Part shown: positions 1 to 7,132 of the stretch, in pieces
Layout: each line of letters begins with the position of its first letter
Position numbering within the stretch: position 1 is the first letter of the stretch
Assembly (NCBI GenBank): GCA_027073795.1
Contig: JALTEW010000500.1
Location: 1 to 14,868, forward strand
DNA length: 14,868 nucleotides
Direction of reading: 5' to 3'
Source of the DNA: a bacterium
GTDB taxonomy: Bacteria; Desulfobacterota; S145-22
Notes under the pieces: model-generated
The model's database searches: none
The model's input: the letters and a program-made list of their open reading frames with translations, nothing else
What the model was told of the DNA's origin: nothing
Position numbers and translations under genes: made by a program

Positions 1-564
1 AGGGGATTTTGTCACGGAGACCCGTGTTATCCCGAGCGCGCTCAGAAGGCCCATTTCCTGGGGGCGAATTCTCTTTCCCTTTGCCAGGGCGATGGCCCCC
101 TGTTTAATATCCTCCCCGACCTGAATGACGTTTTCAAGGGGGGAAACGGGATGATAGACCTCAACAAGTGTGGGGTCAGGAGACGCCGTGTGTTCCACCA
201 TGACGACGGCATCCGCCCCTTCCGGTAGAGCCCCACCCGTGGGAATGGCCATCGTCTCTCCTGTTTTAAGGGGTGCCTCGGGAAGGGTCCCGATGGAGAT
301 TTTCCCCACAACGGTCAGAAGGGTGGGGAAACCTTCGGAGGCGCCAAAGGTGTCTCTGCTTTGGACAGCGTATCCATCCACCGTGGAACGTGAAAAGGGG
401 GGGAAGGGCCTTTCGGCTGTGATGGGGATGGCCGAAAAGCGGTTGAGGGCATGCGATAGGGAAACCACCTCGCTGCCAAGGGGAGAGAGTGTCATCTTAA
501 TAATTTTTTCAACCTCTTCCCGCGTCTTGACTTTGAAAAAGTCAGTAAATATGTCTGCTGTCAT
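1..564 (-). CDS. moeA: Molybdopterin molybdenumtransferase MoeA, N-terminal part (cut by window edge)
   Basis: The minus-strand frame is open from an ATG at 564 to the window edge, giving 188 residues of a protein normally about 400 long. MoeA inserts molybdate into adenylylated molybdopterin in the cytoplasm, the last common step of molybdenum (or tungsten) cofactor synthesis. Family signatures seen are a DGYAV motif at residues 63-67, preceded by SRSTV, and the IPTGGALPEGADAVVMVE block at 107-124, followed by GEDIKQG near 150. These are domain I/II hallmarks. The ATG lies one base after the stop of the upstream HDOD gene and has no Shine-Dalgarno of its own, so it is probably translated by coupling. 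The C-terminal MogA-like domain lies outside the window. The paralogous MoeA-like/PBP fusion type cannot be excluded without the rest. Confidence 0.9.
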   Translation of the reverse strand, partial: MTADIFTDFFKVKTREEVEKIIKMTLSPLGSEVVSLSHALNRFSAIPITAERPFPPFSRSTVDGYAVQSRDTFGASEGFPTLLTVVGKISIGTLPEAPLKTGETMAIPTGGALPEGADAVVMVEHTASPDPTLVEVYHPVSPLENVIQVGEDIKQGAIALAKGKRIRPQEMGLLSALGITRVSVTKSP

Positions 565-565
565 G

Positions 566-2602
566 TTAGGATTTTTTACTTGATCCGTCGATATCCAGAA
601 TCTTCATCGTTTCCAGGTAGCTTCGGGTTTCATATTGAGTTATCTCAGAGAGCTTTTTGATAATGGCACCCATTTTTTCCACGCTTTCAAGGGTATTTTT
701 GACGACGTCCTGCGGAATAGGCCTGCGGTTTTGGTACTGTCGAGAAATGATTTCCAACCCCATGTTAATGGTTGTCAGCGGCTGGTTCAATTCATGGGCC
801 GTTGCTCCAGCCAGCTCCATGACGGCCCTTAGCTTATGCTGACCTATTTTTAACTGCTCTGCTTCCTTCAGCGGGGTAATATCCTTAACAACCTGCACAA
901 CGGAGGGCTTTTTACCCGGCATATCGAGGACGGTGGAAGAAACCAAATAGGTTTTCCCGTCTCTTCCCTCTACTTCACGTGAAAAGGTTTTTCCCTTGTG
1001 TATGGGAAATGCCGGACAATCCTCACAGGCCCCCTCTCTTACATCCTGCGCGTGAAAGTGAGCTTGATAACATTTTTTCTCTGTGCCCGTCCCCAGTAGG
1101 TCCCTCATTTTCTGATTTTCGTATTCTATCGTTAATGATTCATCAATAACCCGGATGCCATCTGACATGGCATTGAAGATGAGGTCGAGATGCCGCTTTG
1201 AATTCATGAGCTCCAGCTCCAAAGCCTTGCGTTTTCGGATGTCCCTGACAAACCCGATGGTCATTTTAATCCTGCCGTTTTCTTCAATAAGTATTCCAGA
1301 AAAACTGACGGGGATCTTCCGCCCTTTATGGTTCAAGACAAAGGCCTCACAGTCAACCATGACACCCCGCGGCCCATGGTGATCGCTTCTGAGGGTTTGC
1401 ATGATTTTTTCAGCGAGGCCCGGTGGGTAGTAATCCAGAATGTTTTGCTTTCCCGACCTAAATTCCTCAGCGGGGACTCCGATAAGGGACTCGATGCTGT
1501 CGTTAATCATCAACAATTTCCCGTGGCCATCCAGCGCGACAATGACATCAGGGGAATGATTGAAAAGAGCTTCAAGGATCTCATTGACCCTTTTGTTTTC
1601 TTCACTGAGCTGCTTTTTCTCTTTTAAGACCTTGACATAGTCAAGGCTGATTTCAAAAAGCTTCTGATTGCTTTCCCGGAGGATGTTGAGGTAGCTTTTG
1701 CGGGGGTTGACGGGGAGTTTGAAGAGGCTGCTTTCTTCGGAAAGCCGCTGGTTGAAATTCAGGAGGATTTTGTCGCAGGCACCGCCTGGAACACCCAGGT
1801 GAGAGGCAAGAAACTCGGAAAGCTTCGCTCCATCACCGTTTTCTTCTCCCATATCGAAGATGTTGTTAAGGAGGATGGATCCCTGGATGACATAGATCAG
1901 TTTCCTAACGGTCATGTTAGTTGAATGGCTCAGGAGCGCTTGATGGTGATACCTGATGGTTTCCACAATGTGAGGCGGGAGAAACCAGTGGGAAGCGATC
2001 AGACTACCGAATTCCGCATGGGAAAATCCGAAGGCTTCCCTCTCACGATCCTCGAGGTCAGGTGTAAAGGGCCCCTTCAGGTGAGTCTCAATCAGGTTGA
2101 AATGGGACTCGTCCTGAGCTTGTGTCAGAATAAAAAGGTAGCCAATATGGTATAGGAGCCCTGTCAGGAAGGCTTCATCTGGCTGGGGGTAACCCGCGGT
2201 TTCCGCGATGAGGCGCGCGGCGATTCCGCAGGCAAATGAGTTGTCCTGGACGAGCCGAAAAATGGGAGTCATGACCTGTTTCCTCTTTTTGCCCATGGCC
2301 ATGATAACAGAAAGGCTGAGCACCAGGCTCCGAACTGGGGCGAGTCCTAAAAGATTCACGGCCCGCTCGATGGAGGAAATCCTTCCAGAGAGGCCAAAGA
2401 GGGGAGAATTGGCAAGATGAATCACGCGGGCAGCGATGTCAGGGTACCGCATGATCAACTGAACAAGCTTCTTTTGCGCCAGGCTGTCATCCAGGGCGAT
2501 CTGCATGGCGCGGATGCCAATTTCCGGGAGAGTGGGCGTATCCTTTTCTTCCTGCAAAAGCTGCTTAAGCTTCTCTTTTATGGATGTCACCAGATCCCCC
2601 AT
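566..2602 (-). CDS. HDOD-PAS-PAS signalling protein ending in a histidine-kinase dimerisation (HisKA) domain, no ATPase domain
   Basis: 678 residues, no signal peptide or membrane segment, so cytoplasmic. Residues about 20-225 are an HDOD domain; the HD pair of true phosphohydrolases reads HI here (YHIGY, 151-155), as expected for non-catalytic HDOD. A charged linker (300-345) resembles a coiled coil. PAS1 spans about 345-455 and PAS2 about 470-580, the latter with a Cys cluster (C511, C526, C529). Residues 590-660 form a HisKA-like phosphoacceptor helix pair with the H-box HELNQP at 603-608. The protein then stops about 18 residues after the second helix, with no N, G1, F or G2 box. The ATG overlaps the 3' end of the alkyltransferase by 16 bases and moeA starts one base after the stop, so the three form an operon. 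I see no strong Shine-Dalgarno. Partner and signal are unknown. Confidence 0.85.
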   Translation of the reverse strand: MGDLVTSIKEKLKQLLQEEKDTPTLPEIGIRAMQIALDDSLAQKKLVQLIMRYPDIAARVIHLANSPLFGLSGRISSIERAVNLLGLAPVRSLVLSLSVIMAMGKKRKQVMTPIFRLVQDNSFACGIAARLIAETAGYPQPDEAFLTGLLYHIGYLFILTQAQDESHFNLIETHLKGPFTPDLEDREREAFGFSHAEFGSLIASHWFLPPHIVETIRYHHQALLSHSTNMTVRKLIYVIQGSILLNNIFDMGEENGDGAKLSEFLASHLGVPGGACDKILLNFNQRLSEESSLFKLPVNPRKSYLNILRESNQKLFEISLDYVKVLKEKKQLSEENKRVNEILEALFNHSPDVIVALDGHGKLLMINDSIESLIGVPAEEFRSGKQNILDYYPPGLAEKIMQTLRSDHHGPRGVMVDCEAFVLNHKGRKIPVSFSGILIEENGRIKMTIGFVRDIRKRKALELELMNSKRHLDLIFNAMSDGIRVIDESLTIEYENQKMRDLLGTGTEKKCYQAHFHAQDVREGACEDCPAFPIHKGKTFSREVEGRDGKTYLVSSTVLDMPGKKPSVVQVVKDITPLKEAEQLKIGQHKLRAVMELAGATAHELNQPLTTINMGLEIISRQYQNRRPIPQDVVKNTLESVEKMGAIIKKLSEITQYETRSYLETMKILDIDGSSKKS

Positions 2603-3148
2603 GTTGCTTGTTTACATTTTTCTATGGCAAGTAAGGTTTTTTTAATTTGCAGGCCGGATGAAAATCCGCCAAGGGTTCCGTCTTTCCGGACGACGCGGTG
2701 GCAGGGGATGAGGATGGGAAGGGGATTTCTGCCAATAGCATTTCCCACGGCGCGTGCCGCCTCTGGCCTCCCAATTTTACGGGCGACCCATTGATAACTG
2801 ACGCACTCGCCGTATGGAATTGTCTGGAGGACGCGCCACACGGATCTCTGAAAGGGTGTTCCGGTAAGGAGGTGAAGAGGCGTGGCAAAGGATGTTCGCC
2901 ACCCCCTGACATACTCCCTGAGAGATAGCAGAAGAGAGATAGGCTCCGTGATGCCCCTGTAAAATTCCAGGGGCCTTTTGCATATCCCCGTGAAATCCCT
3001 GATGGCATCCGTACCCTTTTCCCCAAGATAGATGGCGCATACCCCCTTTGGAGAGACAAGAACCGTTGTTTCTCCGATCTTTGGGAGATTTATCTCCTCC
3101 CACCTTACCCTTATCGGTTGATTTTCGATAATCTGAACCCCTTTTCAT
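2587..3148 (-). CDS. ogt: Methylated-DNA--protein-cysteine methyltransferase (O6-alkylguanine repair), start codon abnormal or frameshifted
   Basis: Suicide repair protein that moves the alkyl group from O6-alkylguanine to its own cysteine. The minus-strand frame ending at 2587 carries the active-site IPCHRVV motif, the RAVGNAIGRNPLPILIP helix/loop and the GGFSSGLQIKK tail of the family. A GTG at 2841 would give only 84 residues and lose the N-terminal domain. The same frame stays open upstream to an in-frame TGA at 3147-3145 and encodes a plausible N-terminal domain (e.g. LVSPKGVCAIYLG), for a total near 181 residues, the normal family length. That stretch has no ATG, GTG or TTG. An ATG at 3148-3146 is one frame away, next to an A4G4 run, so one base fewer there would restore a normal start. 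Alternatively, AAAAGGGG may serve as Shine-Dalgarno for ATT at 3132-3130, five bases downstream. The symbol is a family-level guess. Confidence 0.8.
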
Positions 3149-3314
3149 CCCGACTGCTTTTTTAATAATTTTTATATCATGGGCTCTGAAACTGCAAGCC
3201 CTTTACACCGTTTAAACGTGAATGAGAGGTAGAATTACTTTTGCTTTTGAAAGCCAAAGATGATAGAAAAAAGGCGGTTTAGGACAGGATTGCAAAGGTG
3301 ATGGCGGATATCAA
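3149..3314. promoter_or_regulatory. Divergent promoter region between the alkyltransferase operon and the histidine kinase
   Basis: A 166-base AT-rich gap separates the two divergent units and must hold both promoters. On the minus strand, TTGCAG (3197-3192) and TATAAA (3176-3171), 15 bases apart, are the best -35/-10 candidate; the spacing is short. On the plus strand, TTGCTT (3241-3246) and TAGAAA (3264-3269), 17 bases apart, are a weak match. Near 3294-3300 an AAAGGTG motif could bind the ribosome for the kinase ATG at 3315. No clear shared operator was seen. Confidence 0.35.
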
Positions 3315-4427
3315 ATGATTCGGAAAGAAAATATTCTTTTTTCATATGACCATTCCCTCGAGTCACAGCATCTTTACAAGTACATGAAAGACCGCGGATT
3401 TTCTCCCTTTCTTGTGGAAGGTGGAACAGCGGAAATAATCTACCAGACGAGTTTGAAACGACCGGATTTGCTTATTCTTTACGATTCACCCCCCGAGATT
3501 GACTCCCATGAGATCTGCAAAATTCTAAAGGGGCAGATTGAGACCCAGAGCATCTTAATCTTAGTCCTGGACGGGAAAGACGCCAAGGTGGAGAAGCTGG
3601 AGGCCTTTGGACTGGTTGCAGACGCCTACGTTTCCCGGTTTTTACCCGTGGAGGAACTATACACCAAGGTCTATTCCCTTCTGAGTATCCGGGAATTGCA
3701 GCTCCAGCTCTTAGAGAGTGAGAAGTTTGCCGCTCTGGGGCGATTAGCGGACAGAATCGCCCATGAATTTCGAAATCCCATCACAGTTATCGGTGGTTTT
3801 GCCTACAGGATAAAGAAAAAACATCTTAACGACCCTGTCTGCCAGGAATATGTCAGCAGAATCATCAAAGAGGTTAACCGACTTGAAAGGATTATTGATC
3901 AGATTACGGAATTTGAGACGCCCGCCAAAGAGGAGTACGGGTATGTCGATTTGATTGATCTCCTCCGGGATATTGCCGAGCAATTCAGGGCCGTTATAGA
4001 CGCGACACCGGGGAGGAAAATTGATATTGAAGTGCCGGAAAACAATGAGCTTCCCCTTATTCGAGCCAGCCTCCAGGGATTGAAGAATGTGTTTTCAAAC
4101 CTTTTGGAGAATGCCATCGAGGCGATCCCGGAAGGGCGCCAGGGATTGATAAAGGTTCAGGCGGGCATGGATGTGGAAGAAGGGATTTTATGGATGAAGA
4201 TACAGGACAACGGAACGGGTATCCCACCGGAAGAATTGAACAAGGTGATGGATCCCTTTTACACGACCAAACCTTACCGGATTGGGTTGGGACTCACCCT
4301 GGTCTATCAGCATATACGGGATCTTCAGGGGCGGGTGGACATCCAGAGCGAGGAAGGTAAAGGAACTACTGTCACAATCACCTTTCCTATGGTTCTGAAG
4401 GCTCCGCTCCCCACGCCTATGAAGTAA
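3315..4427 (+). CDS. Cytoplasmic sensor histidine kinase with N-terminal degenerate receiver domain
   Basis: 370 residues without membrane segments. Residues 1-122 have the alternating pattern of a CheY-like receiver, but key positions are changed: the acidic pair is YD (11-12), the phospho-acceptor position in DLLILYDSPPEID (51-63) aligns to Tyr56 with Asp57 beside it, and the conserved Lys before the proline is Arg108 (SRFLP). Residues 135-200 are HisKA with the H-box AHEFRNP (His150). The HATPase domain follows with an N-box (NLLENAIEA, 262-270), G1 DNGTGIPP (298-305), F-box DPFYTTK (313-319) and G2 GLGLTLV (324-330), so the kinase itself looks intact. No cognate response regulator lies in the window. 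It lies upstream of the heptosyltransferase genes on the same strand (63-base gap) and diverges from the HDOD-PAS protein, which makes either a possible partner. ATG 3315 overlaps the stop of a possible five-codon leader. Confidence 0.88.
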   Translation: MIRKENILFSYDHSLESQHLYKYMKDRGFSPFLVEGGTAEIIYQTSLKRPDLLILYDSPPEIDSHEICKILKGQIETQSILILVLDGKDAKVEKLEAFGLVADAYVSRFLPVEELYTKVYSLLSIRELQLQLLESEKFAALGRLADRIAHEFRNPITVIGGFAYRIKKKHLNDPVCQEYVSRIIKEVNRLERIIDQITEFETPAKEEYGYVDLIDLLRDIAEQFRAVIDATPGRKIDIEVPENNELPLIRASLQGLKNVFSNLLENAIEAIPEGRQGLIKVQAGMDVEEGILWMKIQDNGTGIPPEELNKVMDPFYTTKPYRIGLGLTLVYQHIRDLQGRVDIQSEEGKGTTVTITFPMVLKAPLPTPMK

Positions 4428-4490
4428 GAGTTCGCGGGGATCAGGCCGTTCAACCTTGCCAGAATTTTACCTGTAAGCTATGATATCACC

Positions 4491-5615
4491 ATGAAATTAA
4501 ACGGGAAGGAAAGGGTTTTAATCATTCGACTGGGGTCGGTAGGTGACGTGCTTCGTACACTGCCCGCCGTATCGGCCTTTCGCTCCTGCTACCCTGAGGC
4601 CAGGATTGACTGGGTCGTTCAGGACCTTTCCGAAGACATTGTCAGGTCATTTTCAAGTATTGATGATGTCATCGTTCTCCCAAGAAAACGCTGGGTGCGG
4701 ATGATCAAAAAGCCTGCCTTTTATCCCCGAATGTTCCGGGAGATAACAGGGTGGATTCGCGCCCTGAAAAGGCAGAAATACGAAGTCGTTCTTGATTTTC
4801 ATGGAATTCTGAAAAGCGGTATTATCGGGTTGCTGAGCGGGGCAAAAAAACGGGTCGGATTTGAAAAGGGATACTGCAAAGAATTTAATTATTTTTTTAC
4901 AAATTTTCATATTGATCCAAAAGACCCACGATTGAACCGGGTTGAAAAAAACCTCAAGCTGGTTCACGCGGTGGGATGTGGCCGACCCCTGCCAAAGGTT
5001 TGGCTGACCCCTTCCCATGAAGATCGCGAGAGGATAGAGAAATTCTGGGAAGACATTCAACCCGTGAATTCCCCGATTATCGCCATCCAGCCAAGCAGCA
5101 GCAGGGATACCGATTTCAAGCGCTGGTTCCCTGAGCGCTACGCGCGCCTTTGTGATGCACTGGTTGAAACCCTAGGGGCGACCATTATCCTGACTTGGGG
5201 GCCCGGGGGAAGAAGCGCGGTCGAGGAGATCCAAGAAACTATGGTCCAACCCTCACATATTGCCTGTTCCACAAGCCTGATGGAACTCTCGGCCCTGTTC
5301 CAGAAGTGCGACATGTATGTGGGGGGAGACACAGGTCCCATGCATCTTGCCTGTTTTTCAGGGCTTCCGGCGGTGGTCATTTACGGCCCCACGGATCCGC
5401 GGGTAAACGCCCCTTATCCTCACAGCCTTCACAGAACTGTGCGGGTCGAGCTTCCGTGCAGCCCCTGCCGGGACAAGACATGCACGCGCCGGTTGTGCAT
5501 GAAGGCCATTACGCCGGAGATGGTGCTCGATGAGGTCGTGGCACTCTGGAAAGAGGTGCAAAGGAAACAAGCCGACATGGGTGAAATACGGCAAAGTGTA
5601 GTGAGTCACGCATGA
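4491..5615 (+). CDS. Glycosyltransferase family 9 protein, ADP-heptose:LPS heptosyltransferase type
   Basis: 374 residues. GT9 enzymes transfer heptose from ADP-heptose to the growing LPS inner core on the cytoplasmic face of the inner membrane. Family marks are the N-terminal VLIIRLGSVGDVLRTLPAV (9-27), DFHGILKSG (102-110) followed by KRVGF, a nucleotide-sugar loop QPSSSRDTDFKRW (200-212), and GGDTGPMHLA (278-287). A Cys cluster CX2CX4CX4C lies at 323-336. It could be WaaC-, WaaF- or WaaQ-like; the substrate cannot be fixed from sequence. No strong Shine-Dalgarno precedes ATG 4491. The 3' end overlaps the radical SAM gene by ATGA at 5612-5615, so the two are translationally coupled. Confidence 0.88.
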   Translation: MKLNGKERVLIIRLGSVGDVLRTLPAVSAFRSCYPEARIDWVVQDLSEDIVRSFSSIDDVIVLPRKRWVRMIKKPAFYPRMFREITGWIRALKRQKYEVVLDFHGILKSGIIGLLSGAKKRVGFEKGYCKEFNYFFTNFHIDPKDPRLNRVEKNLKLVHAVGCGRPLPKVWLTPSHEDRERIEKFWEDIQPVNSPIIAIQPSSSRDTDFKRWFPERYARLCDALVETLGATIILTWGPGGRSAVEEIQETMVQPSHIACSTSLMELSALFQKCDMYVGGDTGPMHLACFSGLPAVVIYGPTDPRVNAPYPHSLHRTVRVELPCSPCRDKTCTRRLCMKAITPEMVLDEVVALWKEVQRKQADMGEIRQSVVSHA

Positions 5616-7132
5616 AAATCCTTTTCATCTACCCGAACCTTCACGCCCAGATTGGATTCAATTACGGGGTAGGATATCTTTCGTCTTTTCTCAAGGCCCA
5701 TGGTCATGAGACGGGGCTTTTGAATATCAACGACCGGCTGGGTTATGATTTCGATTTGGACAGAATACTTCGGGATGTCCGCGCCTTCAATCCCGATCTC
5801 ATTGGTTTCTCAGCCGTGACTAATCAGTATTCCTACACGCGAAAGATTGCTGCCTACCTGAAAGAGCATACCAACATCCCCTTGGCGATCGGCGGTGTTC
5901 ACGCCACGATGGCGCCGGAAGAAACCATGAAATCCGGACTCTTCGATTTTTTATGTGTGGGAGAAGGAGAGCTGGCCATGGTGGATCTGGCGGATGCCCT
6001 TGGAAACGGGGGAAACGTCAGCAGTATTCGGAATATCTGGCATTATGACAGGGGGAAAATTCATGCGAACCCCGTCCGTCCTTTCATCTCCCTGGAGAAA
6101 ATCCCCCCCATTGATTATTCGATTTTTGATTTCCAGAACATGATTGATGCCAAGGATGGATGGGTAGGGGTCATGGCGTCTCGGGGCTGCCCATTTCGAT
6201 GCAATTACTGTTTTAATCACCGCATTGTGGACATCTATCGCCGGGACACGGGAGTCAATATTCGAGATCTCCACTATCTCCGCCAGTATCCCATTGAAAT
6301 GATTATCTCGGATTTAAAGAACCTCCTAGCGACATACAGAAATATCCGGATGTTTATTTTCGATGACGACTTGTTCACCATGAATCGCGACTACGTGTTT
6401 GAGTTCTGCCGTCAATACAGGGGGAGCATCGATGTCCCCTTTGTCTGTAATGCCCACGTGAGGGTGTTTGACGAGGAGATTGCCAGAAGTCTCAGTGAGG
6501 CTGGATGCGCCATCGTCAAGTTCGGTCTGGAGAGTGGCAGCGACAGGATTCGGCGGAAGGTATTGAATCGCCCCATGCGGAACGAGGATATCATTCACGC
6601 CTTCAAAATGGCGGATAAGTATGGTATCCACACCTCAGCCTTCGTGATGATTGGTCTCCCCCATGAAACCCCAGACGACCTGATGATGACCATCAAGCTT
6701 CTGGGGGTCATTAAGCCCGGGCGGTTTCGCTGGTCTATCTTTTTTCCCTTTATTGGAACCAAGGCCTACGACATTGCAAAAAAAGGGGGATTTATCGATT
6801 GGGAAAAGATGGAAAACCTCACCAACTTTACCGATGCCTCATGCCTTGATTTTGGAGGGGAACAAAACCTTTTTATCGATAAACTGGCCAAAACCTACCC
6901 CTGGTTTGTGAATGCTCACACAGATTTCTCTTCTGCCCCGCTGTATGAACGGCTGACCCGATTGGTGATGTCAATGGACGAAAAAAACTGGGGGAAAATA
7001 AGCAAAGAGATGCGTTTCCTTGACAGGGAGATTTCAGATGCCTTAATGACCTCAAAAGTGCCGCACTACTCCATCCGTTTCAATCCCTTCATGGGCGTGA
7101 GAAACGACTGGCTAGAACGGGGTGAAGATTGA
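5612..7132 (+). CDS. B12-binding-domain radical SAM protein (BchE-like family)
   Basis: 506 residues. Residues 1-130 form a Rossmann-like cobalamin-binding domain of the type in BchE-like enzymes (KILFIYPN at the start, DLIGFSAVT at 62-70, IGGVHATMAP at 93-102, VGEGE at 116-120). The radical SAM core starts near 185 with RGCPFRCNYC, a CX3CX2C motif (C193, C197, C200) for the 4Fe-4S cluster. It continues with FDDDLF (250-255), a SAM-contact segment GLESGSDRIRRKVL (305-318) and IGLPHETPDD (347-356). Such enzymes methylate or rearrange unactivated carbons, but subfamily substrates are rarely predictable. The gene is fused by overlap to heptosyltransferases on both sides (ATGA upstream, TTGA downstream), which points to an envelope glycolipid substrate. 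That is inference. The C-terminal 100 residues match no domain I recognise. Confidence 0.85.
   Translation: MKILFIYPNLHAQIGFNYGVGYLSSFLKAHGHETGLLNINDRLGYDFDLDRILRDVRAFNPDLIGFSAVTNQYSYTRKIAAYLKEHTNIPLAIGGVHATMAPEETMKSGLFDFLCVGEGELAMVDLADALGNGGNVSSIRNIWHYDRGKIHANPVRPFISLEKIPPIDYSIFDFQNMIDAKDGWVGVMASRGCPFRCNYCFNHRIVDIYRRDTGVNIRDLHYLRQYPIEMIISDLKNLLATYRNIRMFIFDDDLFTMNRDYVFEFCRQYRGSIDVPFVCNAHVRVFDEEIARSLSEAGCAIVKFGLESGSDRIRRKVLNRPMRNEDIIHAFKMADKYGIHTSAFVMIGLPHETPDDLMMTIKLLGVIKPGRFRWSIFFPFIGTKAYDIAKKGGFIDWEKMENLTNFTDASCLDFGGEQNLFIDKLAKTYPWFVNAHTDFSSAPLYERLTRLVMSMDEKNWGKISKEMRFLDREISDALMTSKVPHYSIRFNPFMGVRNDWLERGED

Noticed and set aside
42..583. Reading frames at 42-311 (minus) and 170-583 (plus)
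   Set aside because: Both lie in other frames of moeA, whose own frame is open across the region and carries clear family motifs.
566..700. HDOD protein as a frameshifted full histidine kinase
   Set aside because: No N, G1 or G2 box sequence follows in any frame; moeA begins one base after the stop.
2622..3148. Minus-strand frames 2622-3059 and 2777-3148 as genes
   Set aside because: They overlap the alkyltransferase frame that carries the PCHRV motif and a conserved-looking N-terminal domain. Only the ATG at 3148 is of interest, as a possible displaced start.
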